The position numbers were made by a program, and so were the translations under genes. Below, piece after piece: positions 1-9,841 of a DNA stretch of 64,000 nt; position 1 is the first letter of the stretch, and every line of letters begins with the position of its first letter. The notes below the pieces were generated by a model. That model made no database searches. It was given only the letters and a program-made list of their open reading frames with translations, and was not told the origin of the DNA. The DNA comes from a cyanobiont of Ornithocercus magnificus. Lineage in GTDB: Bacteria > Cyanobacteriota > Cyanobacteriia > PCC-6307 > Cyanobiaceae. The DNA is taken from contig BIMP01000001.1 of the NCBI GenBank assembly GCA_007996965.1, forward strand, positions 682,001 to 746,000, read 5' to 3'.

Positions 1-438
1 AAGTACCAGGCTTAAGAGAATTGTAGTGCAGTTGGGATTGGCGATTACACCGTCGTGGCTAAGGGCAGATCTCGGATTTACTTCGGGTACTACTAGCGGC
101 ACTCCATTCTCAAGGCGAAAGGCACTAGAGTTGTCCACTAACAAAGCCCCAGCCATTTTAATAGGCTGTCTCCAGCGCCGTGAGACCAGGCTATTAGCTG
201 AAGCTAATACCAAGTCAACACCATCAAAAGCATTGCCAGACGCTTCCTGGAGTACCAAGTCCAAACCGTTCCAGCGCTGTATCTGACCAGCAGAGCGTTC
301 GGAACAAAGCAGCCGCAACTCTTTGATGGGAAACTGTCGTTCGGCAAGCAACTGAAGAATTTCCTGGCCAACGATTCCGCTAGAACCAAGCACAGCAACC
401 GTTAAGGGGCGGTTTGGAAGACGGACAGGAACAGTCAA
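1..438 (-). CDS. asd: Aspartate-semialdehyde dehydrogenase, N-terminal part
   Basis: This enzyme reduces aspartyl phosphate to aspartate semialdehyde for lysine, threonine and methionine synthesis in the cytoplasm. About 146 residues are in the window and the gene runs off the left edge. The translated minus strand begins MTVPVRLPNRPLTVAVLG and shows the nucleotide-binding glycine loop GSSGIVGQE. The catalytic-cysteine motif NPNCTT lies near residues 136-141. I placed the start at a TTG at 438 because no ATG or GTG lies in frame between the upstream stop and the conserved VAVLG strand; no strong ribosome site precedes it. It is divergent from tig, with about 140 bp between them. The frame is open to the edge, so nothing suggests decay. 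Confidence 0.9.
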   Translation of the reverse strand, partial: MTVPVRLPNRPLTVAVLGSSGIVGQEILQLLAERQFPIKELRLLCSERSAGQIQRWNGLDLVLQEASGNAFDGVDLVLASANSLVSRRWRQPIKMAGALLVDNSSAFRLENGVPLVVPEVNPRSALSHDGVIANPNCTTILLSLVL

Positions 439-578
439 GCTGAGGGAATGGTGGCAGCTGCTCGATTGCCGTGGCTGGGTTAGACCACGATCTTAAGAAG
501 TTACCCTAACTGGGCAGGGTTGGACCAGACTCTTCCTTAAGGTGATCAACTGTTCTCCTCATTGAATATCTGCTGCTG

Positions 579-1913
579 ATGAGTGCCGCCGACCTAAAGG
601 TCACAACCGAAACCCGGCCTGGGAGCCGTCTATTGGTAGTGTTAACTGTCTCAGCGGAGCGCTGCCATGCAAGCTATGAAGGGGCAATAAGGCGCCTAAG
701 CCGGTCAGTAAAGTTGCCTGGCTTCCGTAAGGGTCAAGTGCCTCGCCCAGTCTTGCTGCAGCAAGTTGGCTCACTACGCATCCGGGCTAACGCACTCGAA
801 GATCTCATAGAGACTGTCTGGCAAGAAGCACTGGAGCGAGAGTCTATTGAGGCTCTTGGCCAGCCTGAGATAAGCGCTGGCTTTGAAGTTTTGCTTGATG
901 CATTCCGAGCTGACGAAGCACTTACTGTCACTCTAGAGACTGACATTGCACCAACGCCGAAGCTGAAAGCCACAAAAGGACTCAAGGCTGAGGTGGAGAA
1001 AGTAGACTATGACCCCAACCGCATCGATGAGATGCTGGAGCAATCTCGCAAGCAACTAGCTACTTTGGTACCAGTTGAAGGACGAGCTGCCAAAAGTGGT
1101 GATGTAGCAGTAGTAAGTTTCCGCGGTACCTACAGTGACGATGGTAGCGAGCTCGAGGGTGGCAATACTGACACAATGGATGTAGATCTCGAGGATGACC
1201 AAATAATTCCTGGGTTTACCGAAGGAATTATAGGTATGGCAATCGGCGACGAGAGAGCTATCAATTGTCGTTTTCCAGATGATCATCCTAGTAAGAATGC
1301 TCGCGGACGCCAGGTCGATTTCCTAGTGAACCTTCAAGATCTCAAGACTCGCGAGCTGCCAGCACTTGACGATGCCTTTGCAAAGCAGGCTAGTGAGAAA
1401 GAGACGCTAGTTGAACTTCGGGCTGATCTAGAGCAGCGTCTTCGAGATGATGTTGAGCGTCAGAAGACTAACAATCGCCACGATGCTCTGCTCAAAGCAT
1501 TAGTGGAACAGCTAGAGGTTGATTTGCCTGAGACTTTAGTTGAACGAGAAACACGCAATCTTGTCGAGCAAACTGCTGAACAGTTTGCTCATCAGGGGGT
1601 AGATGTCAAGTCCCTCCTTACTCCAGAATTTGTGCGCAACTTGATGAAGTCCTCGCGCCCAGAGGCTGAGAGACGACTGCGACGCAGTCTAGCCCTCACC
1701 ACTCTTGCGCGAGATGAGCAACTCAAATTAGAAGAGAGTGTTATCAATGCCAAGATGCAAGAGCTTAGTCGTCAGCTTTCAGGCCAGGGAGGTTTTAGCC
1801 CTCAGCATCTACGCCAGGCTGTGACAAATAGTCTCTTGCAAGATCTGCTCCTAAAATGGTTAGAGGAAAACAGCACAATTATAGAAGTTAAGCCAGAGCC
1901 TAATCCGAAATAA
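579..1913 (+). CDS. tig: Trigger factor, ribosome-associated chaperone and prolyl isomerase
   Basis: Trigger factor binds the ribosome exit tunnel and shields nascent chains. The 444-residue protein has the ribosome-docking signature GFRKGQVP at residues 48-55. A central FKBP-type isomerase domain lies at roughly 165-260 (VVSFRGTY, then a [10 protein letters not shown] loop), followed by the charged helical C-terminal domain with a long run of Glu, Arg and Leu. The acidic stretch of the FKBP domain (DDGSELEGG) is typical of cyanobacterial versions. It starts at ATG 579 and lies upstream of clpP and clpX in the same direction, the usual tig-clpP-clpX arrangement linking folding to proteolysis. 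Length is normal for the family. Confidence 0.97.
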   Translation: MSAADLKVTTETRPGSRLLVVLTVSAERCHASYEGAIRRLSRSVKLPGFRKGQVPRPVLLQQVGSLRIRANALEDLIETVWQEALERESIEALGQPEISAGFEVLLDAFRADEALTVTLETDIAPTPKLKATKGLKAEVEKVDYDPNRIDEMLEQSRKQLATLVPVEGRAAKSGDVAVVSFRGTYSDDGSELEGGNTDTMDVDLEDDQIIPGFTEGIIGMAIGDERAINCRFPDDHPSKNARGRQVDFLVNLQDLKTRELPALDDAFAKQASEKETLVELRADLEQRLRDDVERQKTNNRHDALLKALVEQLEVDLPETLVERETRNLVEQTAEQFAHQGVDVKSLLTPEFVRNLMKSSRPEAERRLRRSLALTTLARDEQLKLEESVINAKMQELSRQLSGQGGFSPQHLRQAVTNSLLQDLLLKWLEENSTIIEVKPEPNPK

Positions 1914-2075
1914 GGACAGGAATTAAGACCGAGACTAGGGTACCACACTGTGCCCCTTTGTACATATGTAAGGGCTGCCGTAGCTGGTAAAGAAGACGCA
2001 CATACAGGATATGTTAGCCCCCAAAGTGAAAGATTCACTCATAGATTAAATCCATTCACTCCTAAATGCTGTCAC

Positions 2076-2765
2076 GTGATTGAAGCTATCCAACGCCATC
2101 CTGTCCATAGCCTTTGGCAGGCTAGTCTTCCTGTCTCTGGACCACTCGAGGCTTCTTCATCACTACTGCCTACAGTAGTAGAGCAATCTGGTCGCGGCGA
2201 GCGTGCTTTCGACATTTACTCGCGCCTATTACGAGAGCGAATAATTTTCCTTGGAACTGGGGTTGACGATGCAGTAGCCGATGCTCTTGTTGCCCAAATG
2301 CTATTTTTGGAGGCCGAGGACCCTACAAAAGACATCCAAATTTATATAAATTCTCCGGGTGGCTCAGTCACAGCTGGTCTTGCTATTTATGACACCATGC
2401 AGCAAGTAGCACCTGACGTAGTGACAATCTGTTATGGATTAGCAGCAAGTATGGGAGCTTTTCTACTCTCAGGTGGTGCTAAGGGCAAGCGCCTAGCACT
2501 ACCAAATGCTCGAATAATGATCCATCAACCCCTTGGAGGTGCACAGGGTCAAGCAGTGGATATTGAAATTCAAGCTAAGGAGATTTTATATCTTAAGGAA
2601 ACGCTCAACAGACTAATGGCTGACCATACGGGCCAACCGCTGAAGAAAGTTGCTGAAGACACTGACCGAGACTACTTCTTGGCTCCTCATGAGGCTGTAA
2701 CCTATGGTTTAATTGACCGGGTGGTAGACAGTTCTGGAGACGGAGGAATCATTACGGATGGGTGA
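2076..2765 (+). CDS. clpP: ClpP protease catalytic subunit
   Basis: ClpP is the serine peptidase chamber that degrades proteins unfolded by ClpX or ClpC. From a GTG at 2076 it has 229 residues with the catalytic Ser in AASMGAF (about residue 126), His in MIHQP (about 150) and Asp in DTDRDYF (about 199). The oligomer-handle sequence is conserved. The open frame extends upstream to an ATG at 1950, but those extra 42 residues are rich in Cys, His and Pro and do not resemble ClpP; I prefer GTG 2076, though no clear ribosome site is present. The core from [19 protein letters not shown] onward is certain. It sits between tig and clpX. Confidence 0.94.
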   Translation: MIEAIQRHPVHSLWQASLPVSGPLEASSSLLPTVVEQSGRGERAFDIYSRLLRERIIFLGTGVDDAVADALVAQMLFLEAEDPTKDIQIYINSPGGSVTAGLAIYDTMQQVAPDVVTICYGLAASMGAFLLSGGAKGKRLALPNARIMIHQPLGGAQGQAVDIEIQAKEILYLKETLNRLMADHTGQPLKKVAEDTDRDYFLAPHEAVTYGLIDRVVDSSGDGGIITDG

Positions 2766-2856
2766 CATGACTCAGATCTAGCACGATCCTAGTGGTATTC
2801 AGACTATCCGGCACTGAGTCGGATTCTGTAATTCGGACTGAGGTGTCTAGCGCTCG

Positions 2857-4200
2857 ATGGCCAAGTTTGATGCTCATCTAAAATGCTCGTTCTGTGGGAA
2901 GTCTCAGGATCAGGTGTGCAAGTTAATCGCCGGCCCAGGAGTTTATATCTGCGATGAGTGCATTAATCTCTGCAATGAAATTCTAGATGAAGAACTGATT
3001 GATACCCATGGTCCAAGTCGTCACAGTGTCGAAAACCCTCGCAGACCATTTTCTGCAAGCCGCTACAGTAGCAAACTTGCACCGAATTTGGCTTCGATCC
3101 CGAAACCACAAGAAATTAGTGCCTTTCTAGATGAGCAAGTTGTCGGTCAGGAAGCTGCCAAGAAAATACTCTCGGTTGCTGTCTACAATCACTACAAACG
3201 CTTAGCTTGGTACGGCCATAACCAAGCAAAAAGCAATTTTGCTACCACAAAACTGCACAAGTCAAATATCCTGCTGATTGGACCTACAGGCTGTGGTAAG
3301 ACATTGCTAGCGCAGACCTTAGCCGAGTTACTAAAAGTACCCTTCACGGTAGCTGACGCTACAACACTTACGGAAGCGGGCTATGTTGGCAAAGATGTGG
3401 AAAATATTTTGCTGCAGCTACTGCAGAAAGCTGACATGGATGTGGACCAAGCTCAGCGAGGTATTGTCTACGTCGATGAGATTGATAAGATTGCCCGTAA
3501 GAGTGAGAATCTATCGATCACCCGTGATATTTCAGGTGAAGGTGTCCAGCAGGCTCTACTAAAAATCTTAGAGGGCACCGTAGCTAGTGTGGCGCCACAA
3601 GGAAACCGCAAGCACCTTTATCAAGACTGTATACAAGTTGACACTAGCCAGATCCTATTCATTTGTGGTGGTGCCTTCGTTGGACTTGAGGATGTTGTGC
3701 AACACCGCCTCGGTCGAAATGCCATAGGGTTCGTACCAACAGATGACTGCGGGCGCAGTCGCACTCGTCATGAGATACAGGCAGCGCAAGTGATGCGACA
3801 TCTAGAACCTGACGACTTAGTAAGGTACGGTCTTATTCCAGAGTTCATTGGTCGTATGCAGGTAAGTGCTGTGCTTGATCCACTTGATGCTAGAGCCCTG
3901 GAGTCAATTCTCACTGAGCCACGTGATGCACTTGTCAAGCAATTCCGTGCCCTGCTAAGCATGGATAATGTACAATTGGAATTTGAGCCTGGCGCAGTTA
4001 GAGCTATAGCTTTAGAAGCACACCGCCGCAAAACTGGTGCCAGAGCATTACGTGGAATAGTTGAGGAACTAATGCTTGATCTTATGTATGATTTGCCTTC
4101 GCAGAAGGGTATTCGAAGTTTTACTGTGACACGCCAGCTCGTTGAGGCAGTTGCTACTGGTAACAAGGTCTTACCCCTTTCTGGTAGCGAGCGCAGTTAG
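2857..4200 (+). CDS. clpX: ClpX, ATP-dependent unfoldase of the Clp protease
   Basis: ClpX recognises tagged substrates, unfolds them with ATP and threads them into ClpP. The 447-residue protein has the N-terminal zinc finger with cysteines at 10, 13, 32 and 35, a Walker A GPTGCGKT at about 142-149, the Walker B segment VYVDEIDK, and the pore loop GYVGKD. The linker after the zinc finger and the insert [14 protein letters not shown] are variable and read as normal cyanobacterial variation. The gene is 91 bp downstream of clpP. The intergenic gap is long enough for its own promoter, but I saw no convincing one. Confidence 0.97.
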   Translation: MAKFDAHLKCSFCGKSQDQVCKLIAGPGVYICDECINLCNEILDEELIDTHGPSRHSVENPRRPFSASRYSSKLAPNLASIPKPQEISAFLDEQVVGQEAAKKILSVAVYNHYKRLAWYGHNQAKSNFATTKLHKSNILLIGPTGCGKTLLAQTLAELLKVPFTVADATTLTEAGYVGKDVENILLQLLQKADMDVDQAQRGIVYVDEIDKIARKSENLSITRDISGEGVQQALLKILEGTVASVAPQGNRKHLYQDCIQVDTSQILFICGGAFVGLEDVVQHRLGRNAIGFVPTDDCGRSRTRHEIQAAQVMRHLEPDDLVRYGLIPEFIGRMQVSAVLDPLDARALESILTEPRDALVKQFRALLSMDNVQLEFEPGAVRAIALEAHRRKTGARALRGIVEELMLDLMYDLPSQKGIRSFTVTRQLVEAVATGNKVLPLSGSERS

Positions 4201-4215
4201 GAGTCTGCATTAATA

Positions 4216-4887
4216 GTGATGGGTATAAGAGCGGGAGATCATCTACAAGTGCCGCGTCAGCATGGGTTATTTATGCATCATGGGATCTATCTAGGTGACG
4301 GCAGTGTTGCTCATTATCTAGAAGGACGCGAAATTCTACGCAGCTCGGTTAAGAAATTCAGTTGTGATCAACCAGTGACTATCTTAACACATTTCCAATG
4401 CTCGCCGATAAGCGTGACACTTCGGCGAGCATTGAGCCGTATCGGTGAGCAGAAGTATAACTTACTATTCAATAACTGTGAACACTTTGCTAGTTGGTGC
4501 AAAACTGGCCGCCACCAAAGTCGCCAGGTGGAAAGCTGGCTACAAACTAGCAGCCGTGGGTTTCTAGCTATCGGTCAGCTAATGCCAGCTGCCTTACTTG
4601 CTGGGCTTGGAATTTTATTGCAACAGGGCTTAATGAATGAGGACTCTCGTGCTCATGCGCGCCGTGGTCTTGCTCAGTTAGCCCAACTACGCGAGACCCT
4701 GCTTAGCCGATTAGAAGATACTCTCAATCAGGCAGAAGATGGGATTCCAGATGCCCACCCTGATAATTTCGTTAATCGAAAGCAGCAACTCCTGCTTATT
4801 GGTCAAGCCCTGGCTGATGAACTGTCTACTGTTGAAGACCTCGAGACCCGCTTAAGCGCTATGCTTAACGAGCACCAAAGTTTTTAG
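4216..4887 (+). CDS. LRAT-domain (NlpC/P60-fold) protein
   Basis: This 223-residue protein has the lecithin:retinol acyltransferase core. His residues lie in MHHGIYLGDG and AHYLEG (about residues 20-35), and the catalytic cysteine motif NNCEHFASWC lies near residues 85-95. Known members are thiol acyltransferases or phospholipases acting on membrane lipids; the substrate here cannot be read. After the domain comes a hydrophobic segment (LMPAALLAGLGILLQQGL, about 125-142), then a charged helical tail, suggesting membrane attachment. It begins 15 bp after clpX, so it is probably cotranscribed with the Clp genes. The domain assignment is secure from the paired His and Cys motifs; the function is unknown. 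Confidence 0.85.
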   Translation: MMGIRAGDHLQVPRQHGLFMHHGIYLGDGSVAHYLEGREILRSSVKKFSCDQPVTILTHFQCSPISVTLRRALSRIGEQKYNLLFNNCEHFASWCKTGRHQSRQVESWLQTSSRGFLAIGQLMPAALLAGLGILLQQGLMNEDSRAHARRGLAQLAQLRETLLSRLEDTLNQAEDGIPDAHPDNFVNRKQQLLLIGQALADELSTVEDLETRLSAMLNEHQSF

Positions 4888-4948
4888 CAAGCCCACTCGG
4901 CTCGAGTAACTTGTGTAAGATCTAGGATCAACTCATTGTCTGCAGCGC

Positions 4949-6556
4949 ATGGGTCAAATCTACCAGCCGCTGCACCATAAATACCGGCCACAATGCCTTG
5001 ACCAACTAGTTGGTCAAGAGGCTATTGCTACAACGCTTGGGCATGCTCTCACCAGTAGTCGCATAGCGCCAGCTTACCTGTTTAGTGGACCACGTGGCAC
5101 TGGCAAAACTTCCAGTGCCCGCATTCTAGCCCGGTCCCTCAATTGTCTTGGCAGCAATATCCCTACTCTGAAGCCTTGCGGAAGTTGTGGGCTATGCATC
5201 GCTATCGCCGCTGGTACTGCCCTTGATGTGACTGAGGTTGACGCCGCTTCTAACACTGGTGTCGACAGCATAAGGGATCTAATTGAGCGCTCTCGCTTTG
5301 CCCCAGTCCGGGCCCGTTGGAAAGTCTATGTGATAGATGAATGTCACATGCTTTCTACTGCAGCTTCCAACGCTTTACTTAAGACCCTAGAAGAGCCACC
5401 GCCGCAGGTAGTTTTTATATTGGCCACCACTGATCCTCAGCGAGTTCTACCAACCATTCTTAGCCGTTGTCAGCATTTCAGCTTTCGCCGCATTCCTCTG
5501 AAAATTCTAGAAAACCACCTTCGTTGGATTGCTGAGCGTGAGGGAATTTCAATCCAGCCAGAGGCACTGCATTTAGTAGCACAGCAAGCCCAAGGAGGAA
5601 TGCGAGATGCGGAAAGCTTGCTAGATCAGCTTAGTCTATTGCCTGGGATAGTGGAAGCTGACACAGTCTGCGAACTGCTAGGCACTGTATCAGAGCAAGA
5701 TCTAATAACGCTGGCCGAGGCCTTAGCCGAGGCTGAGCCATCATCTCTACTGGAAGTAACGCGTAGGCTGCTAGAACGCGGCCGCGATCCCAGCGTCGTA
5801 CTTCAAGGCCTAGTTGGTATTCTGCGCGACCTAGTGCTGATAGTAACTGCTCCGGACCGCACTGAACTAACTGGCATCTCATTCCAATTCCATGATCGGG
5901 CACTACGACTAGCAAAGCACATTGGCCGCAGCTGTTTACTACAGTGGCAAGCCCAATTAAAGGATAGTGAGCAGCAACTACGTCAGAGCACGCAGCCGCG
6001 TCTCTGGCTAGAGGTATTGCTCCTGGGTCTATTAGCAGCAGTGGAACCTAGTTCTCTTGCATCAGCGCCAGTACCTATCTCAGCTACTATGGGGGACGAC
6101 GAAGATATTTCGGCTTTACCAGAGCTATGGCAGGAAATCCTGGCAAATCTAGATTTGCCCTCAACCCGCGTATTATTGTCTCAGCAAGCACAGTTAGTGC
6201 GTCTTGATAACGAGAGAGTTGTTGTAGAAGTAACTAGTAACTGGATGAGTATGGTCCACAGCCGAGCTAGCCTTTTACAAGAAGCGATTCGTCGTTGCTT
6301 AGGGGACAATCATCAATTAGTTCTTGAGACTTCGGCCTCTAAGACAGCAGTGCTGGAGCAAGCTATACCTCCTTCTTCAATAGTAGAGACTACTACAATG
6401 TCAGATTCTGTTTCAAAGCCACTGGAAAAGCCTAAAGTAGACGTAAACCTAAATCTAACAGCTACCTCTGGTTCGTATAATGGGCTTGACAGGCAAGCCC
6501 ATCAGCTAGCAGACTTTTTCAACGGCCAGGTGCTGGATGTGGACTTGGAGAACTAA
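4949..6556 (+). CDS. dnaX: DNA polymerase III subunits gamma/tau (clamp loader ATPase)
   Basis: DnaX is the ATPase of the clamp loader that opens and closes the DnaN ring on DNA. The 535-residue protein has Walker A GPRGTGKTS (about 46-54), a zinc site with CGSCGLC, the Walker B DECH, and the sensor motif LSRCQ. The C-terminal third is tau-like and poorly conserved. I saw no obvious slippery heptamer for producing a short gamma form. The 3' end overlaps the convergent glycosyltransferase by 38 bp. The clamp gene dnaN is also in this window, near 52-53 kb. Confidence 0.95.
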   Translation: MGQIYQPLHHKYRPQCLDQLVGQEAIATTLGHALTSSRIAPAYLFSGPRGTGKTSSARILARSLNCLGSNIPTLKPCGSCGLCIAIAAGTALDVTEVDAASNTGVDSIRDLIERSRFAPVRARWKVYVIDECHMLSTAASNALLKTLEEPPPQVVFILATTDPQRVLPTILSRCQHFSFRRIPLKILENHLRWIAEREGISIQPEALHLVAQQAQGGMRDAESLLDQLSLLPGIVEADTVCELLGTVSEQDLITLAEALAEAEPSSLLEVTRRLLERGRDPSVVLQGLVGILRDLVLIVTAPDRTELTGISFQFHDRALRLAKHIGRSCLLQWQAQLKDSEQQLRQSTQPRLWLEVLLLGLLAAVEPSSLASAPVPISATMGDDEDISALPELWQEILANLDLPSTRVLLSQQAQLVRLDNERVVVEVTSNWMSMVHSRASLLQEAIRRCLGDNHQLVLETSASKTAVLEQAIPPSSIVETTTMSDSVSKPLEKPKVDVNLNLTATSGSYNGLDRQAHQLADFFNGQVLDVDLEN

Positions 6557-7871
6557 GATTTACTTCTCCATTATGATCAGTTTTTGCCCAAACTAGCCGC
6601 TTCGGTAACAGTGCCATACGTAAACTAACCCAGGGAATCACAACAAACCAGTGCGTAAGGTAGAGAATACTAAATAATAGTGGACCAAGACCGGGTACTG
6701 GTAAAGTTGGTCCTTCGCTGTTACTGCGGCAGCCTCGCCAGAAGGCTAGACCTGAGATACTAAAAGCAACTAAAGATAATGGCCAGTACAAAGGCAGACT
6801 ATGACTAAGCAGACTCATGGCTATATCTGACAGGGAAATCACTGGCAGTGCGTACTGAAGCAGGAAGAAAGAGGCAAGATCACATCGCTGCAGGAGTGTT
6901 AAGCGGCTAGATAGTAGTTGAGGCCAGTAATCTAGGAAGCGCTGAAGGCCACCCTCTGCCCAGCGCTGTCGCTGCCGCCACAGCCCTGTCCAGGTTTCTA
7001 CAGCCTCTTCCTGTACAGGAGGATTCCAGAGTATGCCAATAGGAATACCATCTATTAGTAGGCGAAAGCTCAGATCAAGATCATCTGTAACCGTCTCCTC
7101 GTTGAAGCCACCACAAGCTTCAATGACATCTCTTCTAAGCAACTGTCCATTGCCTCGCAGTTCAGTAACACCACCAGTAGCCAGACGTCCTTGTTGAATT
7201 AGGGCATCAAAGGCCATTTCCATCGCCTGGGCTTGCGTCAGCATGCTTGCGTCAGCATTAGTCACTGCCTTACGTAACTGGACAGCTGACCAACCACCCT
7301 CGAGTGCGAAGGGCAGTAAACGTTCTAGCAAGTCCTCTTGGAGCTGAGCGTCAGCGTCAAGCACAAGCAGCCATTCACCCTCACATTGTGCGAGTGCAGC
7401 ATTCAGAGCCCCCGACTTACCGCCACCCGCATCACGAGTACGGCGTAGAACTTGCAAACAAGGAAACTCACACTGCAGCTTTTCAAGTAGTATAGGAGTA
7501 CAGTCTTTACTACCATCATCCACCACCCAGGTAGTAAGCCTCCCTGGAGCGTAGCGAAGCTTACCTAGGCGTTCTACTAATCGGGTTACTACCGCCTCCT
7601 CGTCGCGGGCTGCCACTATGAGATCTAACCTAGGAAGTTGCTCATGATCTACCTTGGTAGCAAGAGCACTGGTCTCTTCTTGGTAGGTGCTGCCGCGCAG
7701 CACTATACGAAGACCATAGCCTCCAAGAAATAGAGCCAGAGTTAACCCTGGCAGTAGGCCACGCGCAGGATCAATCCAGTGGGGAGCAACACCAGCCCAA
7801 CCACAAGCGGCTAAAAACAGGACTGTCTTGCCGCGTCGGTAGGCTCCTATAGGGGCAGCAACGGCCATCAA
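6519..7871 (-). CDS. Membrane family-2 glycosyltransferase (cellulose-synthase-like)
   Basis: A 450-residue processive-type glycosyltransferase. The GT-A signature residues appear in order: VVDDGS (nucleotide), VLDADAQ (metal-binding DxD), TDDLDLSF (catalytic acidic motif) and QRQRWAEGG (the QxxRW motif). Two hydrophobic segments lie at the N terminus (about 15-50), and three or four at the C terminus flank PVPGLGPLLFS. It would act at the cytoplasmic membrane and export or extend a polysaccharide; the sugar cannot be told. The 3' end overlaps dnaX by 38 bp on the opposite strand. The start is ATG 7871 or the next codon, ATG 7868. No polysaccharide operon surrounds it. Confidence 0.88.
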   Translation of the reverse strand: MMAVAAPIGAYRRGKTVLFLAACGWAGVAPHWIDPARGLLPGLTLALFLGGYGLRIVLRGSTYQEETSALATKVDHEQLPRLDLIVAARDEEAVVTRLVERLGKLRYAPGRLTTWVVDDGSKDCTPILLEKLQCEFPCLQVLRRTRDAGGGKSGALNAALAQCEGEWLLVLDADAQLQEDLLERLLPFALEGGWSAVQLRKAVTNADASMLTQAQAMEMAFDALIQQGRLATGGVTELRGNGQLLRRDVIEACGGFNEETVTDDLDLSFRLLIDGIPIGILWNPPVQEEAVETWTGLWRQRQRWAEGGLQRFLDYWPQLLSSRLTLLQRCDLASFFLLQYALPVISLSDIAMSLLSHSLPLYWPLSLVAFSISGLAFWRGCRSNSEGPTLPVPGLGPLLFSILYLTHWFVVIPWVSLRMALLPKRLVWAKTDHNGEVNLSSPSPHPAPGR

Positions 7872-8054
7872 CCCTCCTGGATGAGGCGACTTTAAGGGTC
7901 CTGCAGCAGGTTCTGGGGTATTCTGTGGATAGTGCCAGGATAGTAATAACCAATGATCTTCTCAATTGACTGTCTCTGACGCACCAGATCCACAGCACTT
8001 GCTTGAGATAGACCAACTTACCGTCCAAGACACCTCCTTGTAACTGTCACCGGC

Positions 8055-8408
8055 CTAACCTCTGAGGCTAGCTACGAGTAGCAAACTGGGGAGCTGCTGT
8101 GAATATTGATGAATTCCGTGCAGCCGCAAAAGCATTCTCGCATCTGGAATATCTCTAGCAATTTCCAGGGCTGATACTCATCCAATAAAGCCATGCTTTC
8201 GCACTATCAAACGGTCACGGATTTCCCAAAAGTATCGGTTCAAGAAAGAACAACATAGCGTAGTTCCTCGAGTGTTAAAGCATGGGTCTAGCACCGGAGT
8301 AGATGAGCGGGGCTATGCAAGCTATCGACAGCAGCTAACTCAGACTTAGCACATCTCCATGGTCTTGTAGAGATAACTGTCGGTGATAGCGCTATCTTGT
8401 AGGTTCAT
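8055..8408 (-). pseudogene. Possible decayed gene of unknown family
   Basis: From an ATG at 8408 the minus strand reads MNLQDSAITDSYLYKTME, then continues protein-like only by changing frame. The pieces are AKSELAAVDSLHSPAHLL, LTLEELRYVVLS, RYFWEIRDRLIVRKHGFIG, and, after an in-frame TGA at 8178-8180, VSALEIARDIPDARMLLRLH through to a stop at 8055-8057. Two frame changes (near 8355 and 8245) and two stops would be needed. The residue makeup looks like a soluble helical protein of about 115 residues. I do not recognise it. Open segments of this size can occur by chance, so the call is tentative. Confidence 0.3.
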
Positions 8409-8982
8409 CTGGCCAGACCTACAAACTAAGATGATAACATGACCATTTAAGCCTTAGGGGTAAGTTTCGTTAATATCCCCATTAGTAGCATGTTACCGCA
8501 TTTTACCTTTCTAGGCCACTTTGGTACCGACCCGTAATCCAATTAGGGTGCCTGAGTCTTGTAGACAGTGGATCCCTAAGTATAAACTATTGTAAACCTG
8601 ACATTAGGTATTACTGTACACTCAGAGAAGTAAAGCTTGTATAAAACCTATCGCCATAGTGCAAACACTAAACATAATCAAAGTGCAGCGGATAATTAAA
8701 GAAGTTAATATACTTGAATATTGTCACTGCTTTGCAGCGACAATGCTGCCAGCAGTGCCTAAGCCTTCCAATTGCCTGAGTAGGCTATTACACTGTTAGC
8801 CCCACTGCCTGCTAAGTTTATGTACAACTTGACTGCACTTAATTTGGGATTGGTAATACTATGCTAGCTTAAATATTGGTACCATTAAGACTCGACGGTA
8901 ACCCTAGACTGGTAACAACTTCTTGGTTAAGCTAACTAGGTGGAGCAACTTGCAGACTCAGAGGTGCAGGCATGTTAAGAGG

Positions 8983-9006
8983 CACTAGGCATGACAATGC
9001 CTAGTG
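8983..9006. repeat. Perfect stem-loop upstream of rpmI-rplT
   Basis: CACTAGGCAT and ATGCCTAGTG pair over 10 bp around a 4-nt loop (GACA). It lies about 155 bp upstream of rpmI. No T-run follows on either strand, so it is not a standard terminator. A role in the ribosomal-protein leader is possible, because L20 represses its own operon in other bacteria, but the sequence does not show this. Confidence 0.5.
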
Positions 9007-9161
9007 AGCTTAGGTAAAGGAGTAGTTGAGTACACTGATGGCAACAGAGACAAGATACCCTAGGCACACACACCGAAGCGAGGAGGATTCACTAGTGTCA
9101 CGACATAGCTACCACGGTGTGACATTGTAAGGTTATTGTTCTGTACCTGATTGCTAGGAGC

Positions 9162-9359
9162 ATGCCCAAACTCAAGACCCGGAAAGCAGCCGCTAAACGG
9201 TTTAGGGCAACTAGTACGGGCAAGTTCATGCGACGCCGGGCGTTCCGCAACCATCTTCTTGACCGCAAGAGTTCCAAGTTGAAGCGTTATCTTGCTACCA
9301 AAGCTGTAGTAAGTGAGCAAGATGTAAACAATGTAAGCCTAATGCTCCCTTATGCCTGA
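9162..9359 (+). CDS. rpmI: 50S ribosomal protein L35
   Basis: The 65-residue basic protein starts [14 protein letters not shown] and carries the Lys/Arg-rich core [21 protein letters not shown], standard for L35. A good ribosome site (TAGGAG) sits a few bases before ATG 9162. It is followed by rplT after 89 bp, the usual pair; the initiation factor gene infC, often the first gene in other bacteria, is absent here as is normal in this group. Length is normal. Confidence 0.97.
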   Translation: MPKLKTRKAAAKRFRATSTGKFMRRRAFRNHLLDRKSSKLKRYLATKAVVSEQDVNNVSLMLPYA

Positions 9360-9448
9360 GTAAGGTTCCAGTCTGGTTGCTTGGCGAACCGGTCTGTAAA
9401 AACAGCATCTTGCAAGTATTTCACTAAGCTTCTCCCCTATTTAATCCA

Positions 9449-9796
9449 ATGGCCCGAGTTAAACGAGGCAACGTAGCCCGCAAGCGCCGAAACAAGATTC
9501 TCAAGCTTGCCCGCGGTTTTCGCGGTAGCAATGGCACTCTTTTCTGTACTGCTAATCAACGAGTGATGAGGTCGCTTTGCAACGCCTATCGTGACCGGCG
9601 ACGACGCAAACGTGATTTTCGGCGTCTCTGGATCGCGCGCGTTAACGCAGCCGCACGTCTGAATGGGCTTACTTACAGTTGCTTAATGGGAGAATTGAAG
9701 AAAGCAGATGTGCGCCTCAATCGCAAGATGCTTGCGCAAATTGCCGTGGCTGATCCCAGAAGCTTCGCTAGTGTGATTTCCTCGGTAGAAACCTAG
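9449..9796 (+). CDS. rplT: 50S ribosomal protein L20
   Basis: L20 is an early 23S rRNA-binding assembly protein. The 115-residue product starts [20 protein letters not shown] and carries the conserved ARGFRG and [23 protein letters not shown] segments and [10 protein letters not shown]. It is cotranscribed with rpmI. In other bacteria L20 represses this operon by binding its leader RNA; here no tRNA- or rRNA-mimic fold is obvious beyond the stem at 8983-9006. Confidence 0.97.
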   Translation: MARVKRGNVARKRRNKILKLARGFRGSNGTLFCTANQRVMRSLCNAYRDRRRRKRDFRRLWIARVNAAARLNGLTYSCLMGELKKADVRLNRKMLAQIAVADPRSFASVISSVET

Positions 9797-9797
9797 T

Positions 9798-9803
9798 TAT
9801 AAT
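9798..9803 (+). promoter_or_regulatory. Likely -10 box of the TPR gene
   Basis: A perfect TATAAT lies just after the rplT stop. No good -35 hexamer is found 16-18 bp upstream. It would put transcription start near 9810, which agrees with translation from ATG 9842. Support is positional only. Confidence 0.35.
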
Positions 9804-9841
9804 CAGCATAATTGATGCTTCTCGAGTTTTCATCATTAGTT

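Larger units (their letters stand above)
7872..9161. other. 1.3-kb region without an intact gene
   Basis: No intact protein gene was found between the glycosyltransferase and rpmI. The left half contains a possible gene relic on the minus strand (8055-8408). The middle, about 8440-8940, is AT-rich with frequent stops in all frames. The right end has a perfect 10-bp stem-loop at 8983-9006 and then the rpmI leader. The length is unusual compared with the tight packing elsewhere in the window. Confidence 0.7.

Noticed and set aside
8100-8270. Plus-strand relic reading FRAAAKAFSHLEYL
   Set aside because: It is the mirror of the minus-strand candidate relic, has two stops within 30 codons and lacks a start with a ribosome site.
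8600-8805. 65-codon open run on the plus strand in the AT-rich gap
   Set aside because: Composition is Cys/Ile/Asn-heavy, only a GTG start is present with no ribosome site, and no domain-like pattern is seen.
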